DNA from: Datisca glomerata
Lineage: Eukaryota > Streptophyta > Magnoliopsida > Cucurbitales > Datiscaceae
DNA: 64,000 nt
Assembly: GCA_003255025.1 (NCBI GenBank)
Contig: QANY01009002.1
Span: 1,095,661-1,159,660, forward strand
Direction: 5' to 3'
The notes below the pieces were generated by a model, which saw nothing but the letters and a program-made list of their open reading frames with translations, made no database searches and had not been told where the DNA came from. Numbering within the stretch: the first letter of the stretch is position 1; every line of letters begins with the position of its first letter. Both the position numbers and the translations under genes were made by a program. Positions 43,714 to 57,110 of this stretch are shown piece after piece.

Positions 43714-44904
43714 TAATCAAATTTTAAAATTTATTCTGAATATTAATTACCTCCTCAATTTAAGCATCTTTCATATTGATATATCAACTATATACCATTG
43801 ATTTATCCGAACTATTATAATTAATGACAGTTATGAAAACCTGTTACTTACTTAAAACTTTTGAAAGACTGACATTTTTTAAAACACCACCCATAAAAGT
43901 TGTCTACTCCTAAAAATTTCCCTACAATAAATGGGCTGTTTTCTTTTGTGGTTTTGCTAATTGACAAAAAATTATTGGGTTTACCAAAATGGCCGATTTT
44001 TGGACGAGTTATGATTTAGAACACGATCAGAGCTAAGGCCAGAGCACTGGTCCTCAGTGAGCATTGTCGTCAATGGCCGTCTCCGACTATGAAACTGAGC
44101 ATACGACTTGGTTGAGAGGTCCAATTCCCCTATTAATTCATAGATGTGTGGCTGAGCATACTACAAGAGCTTCAGAATCTTCCTTGCATCGCCTACTAAG
44201 ATTCTGTAGAAGGAATTGTTGGTCTCACTTACCGGCGCTGGAGGGAGGACCTCGTCTCCATACGAAGGTGATAGAAATGATTGTGCTTACCAAATAGATG
44301 AATTGTTCCCAAGATGAATCTCTACACTTTGCTTCGCTTCTCTCCATCAGTTCATTCAAACTCAGAGAGTTACAAAAATCATTAGGGAAAATTATACGAG
44401 TGGAATAGGCAAAGTGAAAGAGACATAGTTGAAGAGACTTTTGGAGAGTTCGAAGCTCCAAAGAGGAGAAAGAGGGAATCGAGTGAGAGATAGGTGAAGA
44501 AGATAAGAAGGAGACGAGTTTGAATGTGTGAATATGTTCAATACTAGTGATTTGTAAGATAACATATTAATTATGTATAACTATCACAGATGGTATATAA
44601 AAATATACTAAAATTATATTACAGTATATTAATGATATATTAAAATTTACTATGGTATATAAAAATATACCTTAATATACATGTACATAAAATCTTTACA
44701 GTTTTACAAAAAAATTACAGTAAAAAATGATCATTCTTATGAATATAATATTTGTTGTCATTCGCTTACTTATTTTTAAAAAATGAATTACTTCCCTAAA
44801 TGAGCCATTTAAAAAGAAATTTTTTTTATTTATATATATGAATGATCATTTGTGCATTTAAATATGGCGGTCATCTACTATAATTTCTTTAATGGAAATT
44901 CTAG
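43714..44904. other. Non-coding stretch; unique segment at 44030-44470
   Basis: 44030-44470 is higher in G+C and has short open frames on both strands (for example 44064-44297), but no family is recognised. From 44570 to 44880 the sequence is AT-rich with repeated ATATACTAAAAT-like words and a small inverted repeat around GAATGATCATT. Confidence 0.35.
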
Positions 44905-46147
44905 CATTTAGCCATTTTAGTAGGGTGTTATAGTTTTTTAGCAATTTTTAAACTTAATTAAGTTAATAGCCAAGTTAATTTGACCATAATTTTATGTTCT
45001 CATTCAACCATTTTCTAAGGCATTTAGTATTAATCGTTAAATAATAAATAAATTAATCATTCAAAATAATTAATATATTTATTTACAACTAAAAAAATTT
45101 AGATCTCCTTATTTGTCCAAAATAAATTTAATTAGGCTAATAACATCATAAAATTGGTAAGTAAAAATATGTATATGATATAAATAAAAAACTGATTAAT
45201 ACTAACAATAATAAAAAATATCAATTAACTTTCATTTATGATGCAAAATTCACAAGATGTTATTATATACATGAAATATATCTTATCATAAAACATGAAT
45301 AATATTAATGTAAATATTTTCATTATTTATATCTAATTTTTATTTTTATTAGTCTATTTTATTTATATAAGTAATTATAAAATTTATTATGAAAATTACT
45401 ATCTCTAAATTTTTTTATCATATATTTACTTACATAACTTTCATTAAATGAAATTTTTAAAAGATTGATCAATCTCTTATTTTAAGGAGTAACTAATTGT
45501 TATTTTTAGGCAAATATATATTTATTAAAAAAAATAATTAATATAAAAGAAGAGTTTGAATAAGCAAATTTAAAAACATATATTTTTTAACAAATCATTT
45601 AACTAAATAGATTTATATCTTCCTACGTTCATGGCGATCAAATATAGAAAGTGGAATTAGTACATTTGTACTATACAATTCGTTTAAAGTGGAGTCAATG
45701 CATTTAGTTAACTAAGCAATTTTTAGGGAAAATTCGGCTAAATAAGTACATTTTTTGTGAGATGAATTCATATTTCCCTAAATTTATTAACAAATTTTGT
45801 AGACAGTGGATGTTGTGCACACAATAATCATTTTTGTCTTAGAAAGGGGAAAAATATGAGTTCGTTTATATTATAATTTTTTCAACATGGAGTAGTTGGT
45901 TTGATAAATAAATATTTCAGGGAAGTTAAAGTGAGATGTTCTTAACTGATTTTTAGGTTAGATGAGCAGATTTTGAGTGGAGTGGTTGGTTAAATTTATC
46001 TCTTTATGTATATTTCCATTATTTTATTTCAATTTATCAAGAAAATCTATATCTCGAAAATCATTATTCAAATAAATAAATTCAAATTTGGAGTAAATAT
46101 ATTACAATTATTTTTGGCAATATATTTACATACTTTTGTTTTGAAAA

Positions 46148-46189
<42 letters not shown>

Positions 46190-48225
46190 CAATAATTATT
46201 TACATAAAGATTGTTATAACTATAATAAGTATATAATAATTATTTTAGTAAATTCATCAAAAAATTCATCATTACTTTGATAATATTTATTTACATAAAT
46301 TACATTAAAAATGATAAAAATATTATTAACAATAATATTTAGTATTATTGGTTAATACAAATTGATTGTATTGTGAGAATAATAATAATGTACATTAATA
46401 TTTAGAAATATACAATCTTACTATTTCTATAAAAATAATACTGAGAAATATTATTATTTATAATTAAATAGGTATATATGAAAATAATTAAAATATTTAT
46501 TATTTATAATTAAAGATAATAATCCAATCAATTAATTTTTAGGTAACTTAAAATGGATAAATCTTTCTTACAATTCAAATTTAAAAATCAATTAATTTAA
46601 ATATTAATTAGGATAAATGATAATTAAATAAATGTAGTTGATGTCATATTATAGTAAATGTAGTGTATAATTTTGTTGACTTTCTTTAAAATAATTATTT
46701 TTAATTATTATTATTACTGGTATTTAACAAATAAACTTCAAAAATTGTATATTTGCCTAACCCTTCTTAAATTTGAATTTAACTTTTTAGGGGTTTTTAG
46801 ATAAATAACCATTTGAAAACTTTTTTTTTTGTTTAATAGCTAGTAATAATAATAATTAGAAAAAATAACTGTTTAAGAAAAAGTCAACAAAAATATAAAC
46901 TACATGCTATAAACCCCATCGACTATATTAATTTAACTATTATTTATCCTAATTAATATATAAACTAAATTATTTTTTATTTTTGAATTGTAAGAAATAT
47001 TTATCCATTTTAAGTTACTTAAAAATTTAAGGATTGAATTATTATCTTTAATTATAAATAATAAATATTTTAATTGTTTTCATATATACCTATTTAATCA
47101 TAAATAATAAGTTTTTACTATTATTTCTACATAAATAGTAAGATTACATTTCCAAATAGTAATGAATATTTGTATTATTCTCATAATACAGTCAATATGT
47201 ATAAAATCGATACTACTAAATATTATTGGTAATGATTATTTTATCTTTTCAACGTAATTTATGTAGAAAATTATTATAAGAGTAATGATGAATTTTTTAA
47301 AATAATTATTATATATTTGTAAGTAGTTATAACAGTCTTTATGCAATATAATTATTGCAATCCATATAACTATATATATTTCCTCATCTAAATTAAAGTA
47401 TGTAATATGCGTTAAGTGAAAACTTATTTATTTGATTAATATACACATATTTACCTAAAAATCACTACTAATTCTCATAAAAAAATAAAGAATTGCTCCA
47501 TCTTCAAAAAATACGCATTAAGTGAAGAACTGAGAGATTTCAAAACAAAACATATGTGTATGTTAAATAATATCTAGTTATTCAAAATTTATATTTATTA
47601 ATATATTTTCTTAAAAATCACAATTAAATCACTTAAAAAAAGGGTTTGCTCCATCTCTGTAAAAATATACATTTAATGAAAAATTACATAAAAAATTATA
47701 GTAGAAAAAATTTAAAAATAATTATTTTCATTAATTACATAAGTACTTATAGAATAAAATGGACCAATAAATGAAAATAATTACATAATTCATATTACTC
47801 CTATTTTTCATATGCTATATGTAATGTATATAACGACTTTTTTTGTAGTTTTTTTGTTATAAATGAAAGTGTTAAATCTATTTTTTTATATTATTAGTGT
47901 TAATAACATATTTTTATGTATCTCATGTGTATATTTTTTGTCTTACCAATTTTTTGTTTTGTTTAGATAAGAAAATCTAAAGATTTTTTTTGAAATTTGT
48001 TAAACAATGTTAGAATTTTAAAAATCTAAAGATTACTTATAGATGATACATGACTATTTTTAGTCATTTATTTAATATATAATAAATATATTAATATTAT
48101 ATTACAGAAATGTGAAATGAGAATATAAAATTAGGTCAAAATAATTTGATTATTACTTAATTATTTTTAAAAATGGCTAAAAAACTATAGCATCCTAGTA
48201 GAATGGTTATATGAGAACATCAAAA
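44905..48225. mobile_element. Very large AT-rich fold-back element (about 3.3-kb imperfect palindrome)
   Basis: Outer arms: 44905-45080 (GGGTGTTATAGTTTTTTAGC ... GACCATAATTTTATGTTCTC) pairs with 48060-48225 (GAGAATATAAAATTAGGTC ... GGCTAAAAAACTATAGCATCC). Inner arms: about 46160-46732 pairs with about 46833-47400 almost continuously (TTAATTAGGATAAATGATAA on the left, TTATTTATCCTAATTAATAT on the right). The loop is about 46733-46832. The left arm is some 430 bp longer, partly through an (AT)n run and a segment near 45600-46000. No protein is encoded. Long terminal inverted repeats suggest a fold-back or MULE-like element; no target duplication was identified. Confidence 0.8.
46150..46188. repeat. 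(AT)n microsatellite
   Basis: About 19 uninterrupted AT dinucleotides inside the left arm of the large palindrome; the right arm has only a short ATATATAT at the matching place. Confidence 0.98.
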
Positions 48226-48249
48226 TTATGTCGCTTTAAGAAAAAAAAA

Positions 48250-48605
48250 ATCAAGGATGAAAACAATAAAAAAATAGCAAAGGATGAGAGAAAAATAAAA
48301 ACTAACCACCCTAAAGTCTTAAAAAAAATCAGCTCCAAAACAGGACCCTGCGCGCCCAACGAAATTAGTTGTAAATTTTGAAAGTTTATATAATATGTAC
48401 TGTAGGTATAAAATATTTATGCACTATATTTTATATATATAATATATATTATATAAAATTTGGACGACTAGAGTAATTTTCTATGGGTTGCGTGATTTGT
48501 TTTTCACACAATTTTTTAATTTTAAGACACGTGCAGTGGTTATTTTTTATGTTTTTCATACTGATAATTATTTTTTATAAATTTTTCAACTTGATCATGA
48601 TTAGT
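48250..48605. mobile_element. AT-rich fold-back MITE upstream of GRXS15
   Basis: 48250-48340 (ACTAACCACCCTAAAGTCTTA and flanks) pairs with 48515-48605 (TAAGACACGTGCAGTGGTTA and flanks). The middle contains GTTTATATAATATGTACTG and TATATATTATATAAA. Same plan as 29885-30370. It ends within about 500 bp of the GRXS15 start codon. Confidence 0.6.
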
Positions 48606-48640
48606 TGATGATTATATGCTATAATTTTCGTTTCTTTTTA

Positions 48641-49060
48641 ATTTAAGCCCAAGATCTAAAGCCCAAGATCTAACGCCCAAGACTTTTGTACCGGAGTGTG
48701 GTAAGACGGTAACACAATTTACCGAACGGACCGATAAAGCTTCTATAACCGCGTAGTTTCTCCGACTGATGAAGCTGTAACTAGAAGAAAGAACTTCACG
48801 AAAGACCGAAGAGCCTATCATAACTCCATTTCTGGTAATCATTGATCTCAGCTGTCTCTCCAGAGATTCAAACTCCATTAGCTATTGCTCTTTCGCTCTG
48901 CCGTTCAATACGTGTTACTGTTTTATACTTGTATTTCCATGTTAGATGTGGTTCTTTAATATCTCTCAGTTCTGTAAAGATTCCTCTGTAAATGATGTAA
49001 CCTGTTGATTGGCCTCCTGCAGGCAATAATTTTGTTTGGTTGCTCTATACAGCTGATAAC
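48641..49060 (+). promoter_or_regulatory. Promoter/leader region of GRXS15
   Basis: A 14-bp unit GCCCAAGATCTAAA/C occurs twice, with a partial third (48646-48682), just before unique sequence that is probably transcribed leader. A TGCAG-type acceptor near 49021 would allow a leader intron, but the donor is not clear. GCCCA words are common in promoters of housekeeping plant genes (family knowledge). Confidence 0.4.
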
Positions 49061-51176
49061 ATGGCAAAGTCTTTGTCATATATGCTCCTCAAGGGCTTGG
49101 CTGGTCTCCCAGCTGCTCGTTCCGGTAGAATTGTAAGATTCAGGCAATACCCAATTTATGAAATTCACATCAGAATTAAGTTGTTAACTTCGTTTTTTAT
49201 TTTTTAAAATATATGTTAAATTTATCACTGAAGTAAATCCGAGTTAAAAGGAAAGTTGAGTTGGTTATCAACTTTGAATAGCGTAGTATGGATACATTAA
49301 TTAAGGTGACTATATAATGATTCTCTGCTCATTGATTCCTTGGTGATTATTTCAGAGAAGTCAATAATCAATTTTCCTTGAATTCTTTGTAGGTGTCTGC
49401 GTCCTTTTACAGTAGTAAAATGAGATACTCAACTCTGCCCAATGATCCTGACACGCATGAAGATTTTATGCCCACTAGTAAGGTTGAGAGTTCTGGTCTT
49501 TCTTTAAAGGACATCGTTGAACAGGTATGGTGTGGACATATGGTCTAAATAATGTTTACGAAGCATATTTGGAACTCATTGTTAGTCAGTCCCTTGTTAG
49601 CTGCAAAGAATTACATTGTTAGTTTAAGGTGTTAATTATGAAATGATGCATAAAGCGATGATATTTATTTTTGACATTATAAAGCGATAACTGGCTTATA
49701 AAAAAATATGTAAATTCCTTCAAAGATGGTACATTGTAATCTTTTAACTTGTATGTTTAAAAATGACCAAATTGGCGAATTATTGCATTTAAAAATGATA
49801 AAATTTGCTTCAGCTTTCCAGAAACTAGTTTGCCGTTTACATATGACATCCTTGATGAGATCGTTCTTCTTCATATTCTACTTTGTTGATCATTTTCGCA
49901 TTTGACATAGGACGTCAAGGAAAATCCAGTGATGGTTTACATGAAAGGGGTGCCTGATCTTCCTCAATGTGGATTCAGCTCTCTGGCAGTTAGAGTATTA
50001 AATCAATACAGTGGGTCTTCAATTATAGTCTCTTTTATTTGATATCATATATCAACAACTAGTTATCTCAGAAATATATTCAATGCCACACATTTTATAT
50101 TGGCTATGTACACGTACATGTTGGATTTTACCGAACAAAGAAGAAGCTTGACATTGGTTCTATGATGTATCGGCCTACAGGATATATCTGCTTTATTTTC
50201 TACATAAAAAAAGTGTTCAAAGTTTAGTTGAATTTTCTATTGTTTCTCTTCGAAGAAATGTCGTGCTCTTGTCTAACATGAATCCATGATACCTGATAGA
50301 TAAATATCAAGTACCCATCCGAGAGACAAAAGAAAACCAGTAAGAAATTCTAGGTTACAAACCAAGCAATCAGATTAATTGAATAGCACATCTGCAAGCA
50401 GAGTTTTACGGTTGTTTTGAACGCTCGCCCGGTAATCCCGCAGAGTATCATATCTCTATGCATAATAAGACATTAACTAAAACTTTTAGGCTATGAAAGG
50501 GCATAGCTTGTTCCTAAAAGTAATGCTGCAAAAGAAAGAAAAAGGAAGGAAAAGGAAATGCAATGCAGGAAAGTTGGAATACAAAAATGTAATGAAAATG
50601 TATGGTCTGTGAGTACGACCTTATGGAAATAGGCATACTTTGTCGCTGGTTGTGTTTTCTTAAAATTAGTTGTAATCCTTGCAGATGTTCCTCTAAGTGC
50701 TAGAAATATCTTGGAGAACGCAGAGCTGAAGGGTGCCGTGAAAGCCTTCAGGTACTTGACAATCAATAGAATTGGTTTGTTTTCCAAGTTGCTTGTTATA
50801 TCATTCATAGACTTATATATAGGAAACTCTAAGAACAGTCCCATGTGTTATTTTAGGATGGCATAAATTACGATGTCTCTAGTATTAAAAACATGATTGT
50901 GAAAGCAAGTCCTAGTGTTGATGTTGAAGTTTTAAAATCTTTCGATGCAGCCACTGGCCCACATTCCCGCAGATTTTCATCAAGGGGGAGTTCATTGGAG
51001 GATCAGATATCATTCTTAGTATGCATCAGGTTAATTCACTGACAACAATAAATTTACTGAATTGGTCAATGTGGAAACAGCATTGTGCTGACATAGTGGT
51101 TGCCTTCTTTTTCTTTCAGTCCGGCGAACTGAAGGAAAAGCTCAAGGATATCACCACCCACCAGGAGCATGTCTAG
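49061..51176 (+). CDS. GRXS15: Mitochondrial monothiol glutaredoxin S15, 6 exons, 168 aa
   Basis: Exons: 49061-49132, 49393-49524, 49911-50010, 50685-50751, 50951-51029, 51120-51176. All introns are GT..AG and the frame is kept to the TAG stop. The N-terminus ([20 protein letters not shown]) is basic and without acidic residues, as for a mitochondrial presequence. The glutaredoxin domain has the single-cysteine active site CGFS within [20 protein letters not shown]. It also has the glutathione-binding [20 protein letters not shown] part. Length and sequence match Arabidopsis GRXS15 (169 aa), which coordinates a [2Fe-2S] cluster with glutathione and transfers it in the mitochondrial iron-sulfur assembly pathway; loss is embryo-lethal there. 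Nothing odd was seen in the coding part. Confidence 0.96.
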
Positions 51177-52463
51177 TAACATGGAAGGGCAAATAGGAGC
51201 GACTGAAAAAGTTTGTTTGTGCATTTTTTATTTTTTGTTAGTTGATGATTCACCCTGGGATTGAGAACTGTCTTAGTTTACAACTTATATGTATGATGAT
51301 CAAGCCTTTAATAGCTAAAATAAAATGATGAGGAAGGTTGGTTGCATCTTTCTGATGTGTTTATCATCAAACTTTGCCTTTGGCTCTGAGCAGCCAACTC
51401 TTAGTTATCATTTAGCTGAGGAACAAAGATTTTTCAGAACAAACATTTTTTATTAGTGTAAAATTATTCTTATGGCAATTCTATTGTTTGCAAGCATTTT
51501 AAGGCTTGAAACTGGCTTTTTGGGATTTTGCAGTTCTCTTATAGAATAAATTATAAGACAATACTTGCCTCTAACCAGGTCAGGAAGAGCTGACTACTGA
51601 GGTGGTGCAATAAAAAAGGCCATCTGTTGTATCACTATTTATTTTATGCTTAATTAAAGGTGTCGTGCGTCTTACTAAATTTATTTTTTCATTAAAAAAA
51701 TAACCATTTATTAGCAGATGGTCTTTTTTTGTTGGGTCACCTTAGCGGTTAGGAGGAACTACTCTTTTGACTAGGTCAGAAGAGAGTATTGTCCTATCCG
51801 GTGGACACATCTTTAGTTTTAAATTATACCCCCATTCTAGTTTCATTTTATCTACGCATACTTACGTACATTTTTTTAAATACCATTACAACTTACATTA
51901 TTTTGTAAGAAATTCATATTCATAGATCATTATTATTGGTTATGTACTCTATTTTTTATTTGCTTACATAATATAACTTGTTTGGCTAGTGTTTATAAAT
52001 ATGAATTTCTTATAAAAAAAAATGCAAGCTAAGAAGGTATTTTAAGATTTTTTTAGAAAAACTCCACTAATAATATGCTATGCGTTACCATAATCGACAA
52101 AAGAAATATTACATCCAACACCTTTATTTGATAAAACAGAGAAGAAAAAGAAATTTTCAGCCCAAGGCTAAAGTTCAAGTCCAAACCCTCTTTTTCTTAC
52201 TTTCTTCTTCGATCCCCTGTCCTCTTCTTTACACTCTTAAAGCACAAACTTTTGTATCCCATTATTGTTTCTCGCAGTAATTTTACATTAATGAACTTTT
52301 AGGCGAAACTTGAGTGACAAGTAACCTGATTTGCTATCAGCAGGTCACTATTGATCCCTCACAAATTGACGATGATGCATCACTTAGTTACTCGAACATG
52401 TACTAAAAATTTAGTCACTGTAGAATTATTATCTCAAGCTAGAAATAAATTTTACGGCCTGAA
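51177..52463. other. Intergenic region between two convergent genes
   Basis: 3' UTR of GRXS15 (to about 51400), then AT-rich unassigned sequence, then the 3' flank of the minus-strand thioesterase gene. The two genes converge. No further gene is seen. Confidence 0.5.
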
Positions 52464-54398
52464 CTAAAAGCGGGAACCCTCGAGGCCTAGCCTTGAAGTA
52501 AGCCATTGACAGATCTCGTTCATCTCTTTAGGAACTGTATAATGACCAATCCTGCAGAATTATACCAAACACTTGAGAAAAATACCTTTAAATTTCATCT
52601 GCTTATTGTTAAAGATATTTGGTACTGACATGAAGGAAAAAGCTATGTACCCATCAAAGGATTTGAATGCAAGTAATTTAAACCCAGCTGAACTCAAAGT
52701 CTGGGCTGATTTCTCTCCCTTTTTGTAAGGAACTACATCATCACCTGTAATTGAGTAAAGAAAATTTCAGAAAAAAATCCTTAATTAACTAGCTTATTGG
52801 AGATATACTGTTAGTTACTTACAGATTCCATGACAAAGCAAGACGGGTAAGGATGCAGCACGCCGTGCAGCCTCGTGTGATGCTTCTATTTTGTTCCTTA
52901 AGCTCCTGCAATATATTGACAGTTTAGTATGATCAATGAAGTCCAGTTGAGATATTATTCATTGTAAATCGAACGCGAGTAGACGATATATTATACCTTG
53001 ATCCTGGGAGCCAGCCGCTAATTCCAACAACTGCTTTTAAGTTGAGAGGGTAAAGGTTACCATTCCCAAATCTTGACTGAGCATAGCAAGTTGCTGAGTA
53101 AAGTGACATTGCAGCACCCATACTGAATCCCCCAATACCAACTTTAACTGTCGTAAAAATTGATACTGTCGAGTTAATATGCGAAAGTGTCGTTGAAATG
53201 TGGGCAAATTTAAATAATGGAAGAGGGTAAATATGGAGGTTTTTAGAACATACCGTCAGGTGGCTCAGCAGAGAGCAAATTTGCAATGTGAGTAGCTGAG
53301 GCATCTAGACCTTCCCAATCATCTGGACCATCTTCTGATAGCTCTCCCACATCAAACCCTGATATATGGAATCAGAGATTTAATGTAAAAAAATCATTTT
53401 TGAAAAAAACAAAAAAAAAGGAAGAGGAAGAAGAAGATGTGAAAAGGAGGTTGATCTGACATGCTGTGCAAGGGAAACCTCCAAGAAGACTGACTGGGCG
53501 AGTGGGAGCAGTCGGACAGATCCATTTGATCTGTGTCCCGAAAACAACAAAAATATCAGTAACATGATACTGAAGAGAGATAACACAAAGTACTCAAAAG
53601 ATAGAATTCATACATTTGGAAGAGGAAGGTTCTCCAGTAACTGGGAGGAGCTGCATTCAGGCAGAAAGAACAAAGTGAGGAAAACCAGTCTGTTAGTTGA
53701 CTATTTTACTATTCATTAACCTTCATGCCGATAGTCCTTTTCAAATCAACTTGGATAAGGAAAAAAACAAAACATAGTCAAACTTCTTTCTTTTTCTTGT
53801 ATTTGGGACCATTATCCACCTTTTCAATAGAGAATAGGCATACTACTATTAGTAGTAAGTAAGAAAATAAACTTTTAAATATATTGTAATCATCGGATAG
53901 CCTAAACTTTTAGCTGCTGATTCATTGAAGTCCAAAGAACTCTAATCAACAGCTTGGTTACAAGTGTTATGCATTTTATGATACAATGTTCTGATTAAGA
54001 GTAAGATTAAAGTGTTACTTAAGAACAACTATTACAAAATGAATACAAGAGGGTGAAAATAGCAACATTACCTTGAACCATTATCACCAAGGCCATGCAG
54101 CCAAATTATAGTCGCCTGGTGTTTCCCCTTAGGCCTCACCACATATGTCCTCCCAAACTCGACCGTCCTCGTCGCAGTTCTACTGCCTGAAATTTCGTCA
54201 CAGTCAAGAAACACATTTGTCAAACACCCATGTAATCGTACATAAAAAGTTACCATCTTTTTAGTAGTTATCACTTACTGATCCTCAAATTAAAAAGAAA
54301 AACAGAGTCAAGAAGCTACACTTGAATGGAAAAAGAAAATGAAGAGGAGGAATGAAAGCAAACAAACCAGAGCCAATATTAGAATGAGTATAGCTCAT
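52464..54398 (-). CDS. Acyl-protein thioesterase / SOBER1-like alpha/beta hydrolase, 9 exons, 257 aa
   Basis: Exons (minus strand): 54398-54368, 54186-54072, 53650-53614, 53530-53461, 53358-53254, 53147-52997, 52905-52823, 52744-52651, 52551-52464. All junctions are GT..AG and in phase. The protein starts MSYTHSNIGSGSRTATRT. It shows IIWLHGLGDNG (oxyanion region), TAPTRPVSLLGG, the nucleophile elbow GIGGFSMGAA, the acid in GICDDVVPY, and the His in FDGIGHYTVP, so the Ser-Asp-His triad is complete. Length is normal for plant acyl-protein thioesterase/lysophospholipase-like proteins. Family members remove S-palmitoyl or acetyl groups from proteins or hydrolyse lysophospholipids; the exact substrate here cannot be told. 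No signal peptide, so probably cytosolic. Confidence 0.95.
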
Positions 54399-55719
54399 TA
54401 TGACAGTTCGAAATTTTGGCAATGACCAAGAGGAGGAACTATGTAATTGCTTTAGTGCAAGAAAGACAAGAATGGCAATGGTCAATTTATAGCTAAATGG
54501 GTAACTGCTTAAGTGGAATAAAACGTGTAAGAATATGAATATAAGTATGAAAATACTGTTGTGTGCACCAGCTATGCTAAATGCACTTAAAATTGACAAA
54601 AAAAGGAAGAGGCGTCCATGAAAAGGAGAGCTATAGGCAAGGACAAAAGCTGGATATCTTTTTTATAAGGAGAGAATCAAAGCAAACTCAGAGAGCAAAG
54701 CACATTCATCCATTCATGAGGCTCCCAGCTAGGAGAGAGAGCTCCTGATTTGCAACAGAAGAGAATCTATGCTTGTAGACAGTGGAAAGAAAAAATAAAG
54801 TAAACCCAACAGCTGCAACTACAAGAATATTACTGAAAACAATACAGAATAATCCAAGTTTGTAAAAGGAAATATCTTTTCAAAATCATTTGTTTATGCA
54901 TTTTTTGATGATTGATGGATACCCATTAGCCACAAAGTTGGGTTTTTTTCCAAGTTCCCAATCTGTCTGTATCAGAAACAAATTCACAGATTGTAGAGCT
55001 CAACAACTGATGAAGAAAATTAATACTCAAATTATAATATTTTCTGCTCTTGATCTTTCTTATTTTCTGCTATTAATCAATTTCAGTATATGTTTCTGGG
55101 TTCTATAGTATGAAAGTGGAATCAGGCAAAAGAAAAGACAAGTCTACTTTTGTCCTTCCCTGTTCTTTAGTCTTTCTGCTAAAATTGCCACCATGTTTGA
55201 ATTTAGTTGCTATGAGACCCACCATGAAAGCTGTAACTGTTTATTGGATCAGAGAAAGGACACTATGAGCAGTCAAGTCCCCAGAGGATTAAAATGACAC
55301 CCCGTCAGTTCGGATTAACAAAGTCGATGAAATTGCAAAAAAATGGGTGAAATTTCTGAAATTTTGAATTTTATGGCGATTTTGAAGGATGTAAATGTTT
55401 TATGTACGAACACATGTGACATTTGAAGCTTATTTAAAAAATTATTTACACTAGTGGTAAATATATTATGTACTATTATTTCATAGTGACATAGCAAAAT
55501 AATTAAATCATTCACGTTGGTCATATCTGCAATTATTTTTTCAGTCATACCCAAAACAAGCCTTACTTTCGTCCAGTTTTGCAGTTAGCCTTATTAGGAT
55601 TTCATATTAAAGCCTATTACTACTTGGCTTGGTATTTATAGTTTTAAATTTGGTGAATCTTTCAAGTATTTGAGTATCTTAAGCCTCACTCTTCAATATC
55701 GGGAGTGAATTTCTCGGTA

Positions 55720-55860
55720 TTGATACACATGATTTTTGTTGAATCTAAAATATATTTATAGAATCCTTCCAATATATTTATTGTGCCCCTATTTATTAAC
55801 AATATGTTGAACCCTCGTTACATTTGTTGAATCCCGCAAACATTTATTGAACTCTGATAT
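55720..55860. repeat. Degenerate 20-25-bp repeat with TTGAAYCC core, block 1
   Basis: ATATGTTGAACCCTCGTTAC, ATTTGTTGAATCCCGCAAAC and ATTTATTGAACTCTGATAT follow each other at about 20-bp spacing. The same kind of block is at 56985-57110 and at 3393-3453. Confidence 0.65.
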
Positions 55861-56984
55861 TAATACCAGGAAAAATGAAAGGTATTATAAGACATCCCTT
55901 GTCTTAATACCCACATTGAAAAACTTCAATTACAATGCTAACTTAAACTCAATGCTTCTAACTGCAGATTTTTTTTAACTCATTCTAATGGTAATGTTAT
56001 GGTATAAAACCTTGAGCTCTTTTACTTCCCATTTGAACCATTATATATCATATCATAATTGCAGTAATATACTTTGTGAGAAAAAGCAGACAGCAATTGG
56101 AGATACTTTTTGGTCAAACAGTAGCTAATTTAGAAGGCATCTAATGTTAGTTTTGCATGAAATAGAAACATTATTATATAATTTGTTATCTAACTTTTTA
56201 AACATAAGGAATAAATTCTAGTTCATCGAGATAGATTTGTTAACAGAATCACTAACACTACTAAGTAGCTTGGCTTCATTGAGGTTAGGTAAAGAGGTTA
56301 AGGCAATTGTGCATTTCTTTCTTTACTTACACCTATTAAACGTAGCATTCATCCACATAAAAAATCAAAAATCAATTTTTGGGGTCCTTTATTATAAACT
56401 CTTTTGATATTATTCGATCTTAAGATTGTTAAAAAATATGATTGAAAAAAAGTAAATGTACAGTAAGTATATTAATATGTTTGGTTGTACGTTAAAAATA
56501 TATGATAAATTTTAAAAATGTTATATTACTTTGTTTGGTATGTATGAGAAAATTGTGTATTTAAATTTTTCATGAAAAGTAGAAATTTATAAACAATAAA
56601 TAAATAAGTATGAGTCTAAAAAGATTTTCAACCATACATTCGTGTAAAAGTGAGAAGTATAGACAAATTGAGAAGGTAAAATATCCAAACATTTATGAAA
56701 CCTCATAACAAAAATAAAATGTTCTGATGAAAGTAATTACTAGTAATTAATGTTGGGTATTACATGTAAGATGAGATAAATAAATGAAGCAAAAGCAAAA
56801 TCCCTTGAATGTTAACTAGTTGAATAATTAATTGATATTTATGAGTTCTGAAAGCAGTGCTAACATGGTGAATCATGATTGGTTTTGAAAAAAAAAATAG
56901 GGCATCTTATTGCCTTAATGGGAGTCAACGTAGGATCACTCTTCAGTGCGGACCTAACATTGATGCTAGAGTTTTTTCGCACCC

Positions 56985-57110
56985 AAAACATATTTTGTTG
57001 AACTCCAAAAAATTTATTGAACCTCATATTTATTGAATCTCAGAACATATTAGTTGAATCCTAAACATATTTTATTGAACTGCATCAATATTTTATTGAA
57101 CTCCGACGTT
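56985..57110. repeat. Degenerate 20-25-bp repeat with TTGAAYCC core, block 2
   Basis: Six units such as ATTTTGTTGAACTCCAAAAA, ATTTATTGAACCTCA, ATTTATTGAATCTCAGAAC, ATTAGTTGAATCCTAAAC, ATTTTATTGAACTGC and ATTTTATTGAACTCCGAC. Confidence 0.65.

Noticed and set aside
43500..43800. Overlapping open frames on both strands at the right end of the hAT element
   Set aside because: They arise from the GC-rich GGCACG subterminal repeats and not from coding selection.
44064..44461. A possible short gene (77 and 78 codons on opposite strands)
   Set aside because: No recognisable domain, no splice structure that extends it, and frames on both strands are equally long; kept only as an unassigned segment.
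48612..48878. Minus-strand 88-codon frame upstream of GRXS15
   Set aside because: No family resemblance; it overlaps the likely GRXS15 promoter and leader.
54285..54599. Minus-strand hydrophobic frame of 104 codons upstream of the thioesterase gene
   Set aside because: It covers exon 1, intron 1 and promoter in another frame; the T-rich sequence makes it look hydrophobic.
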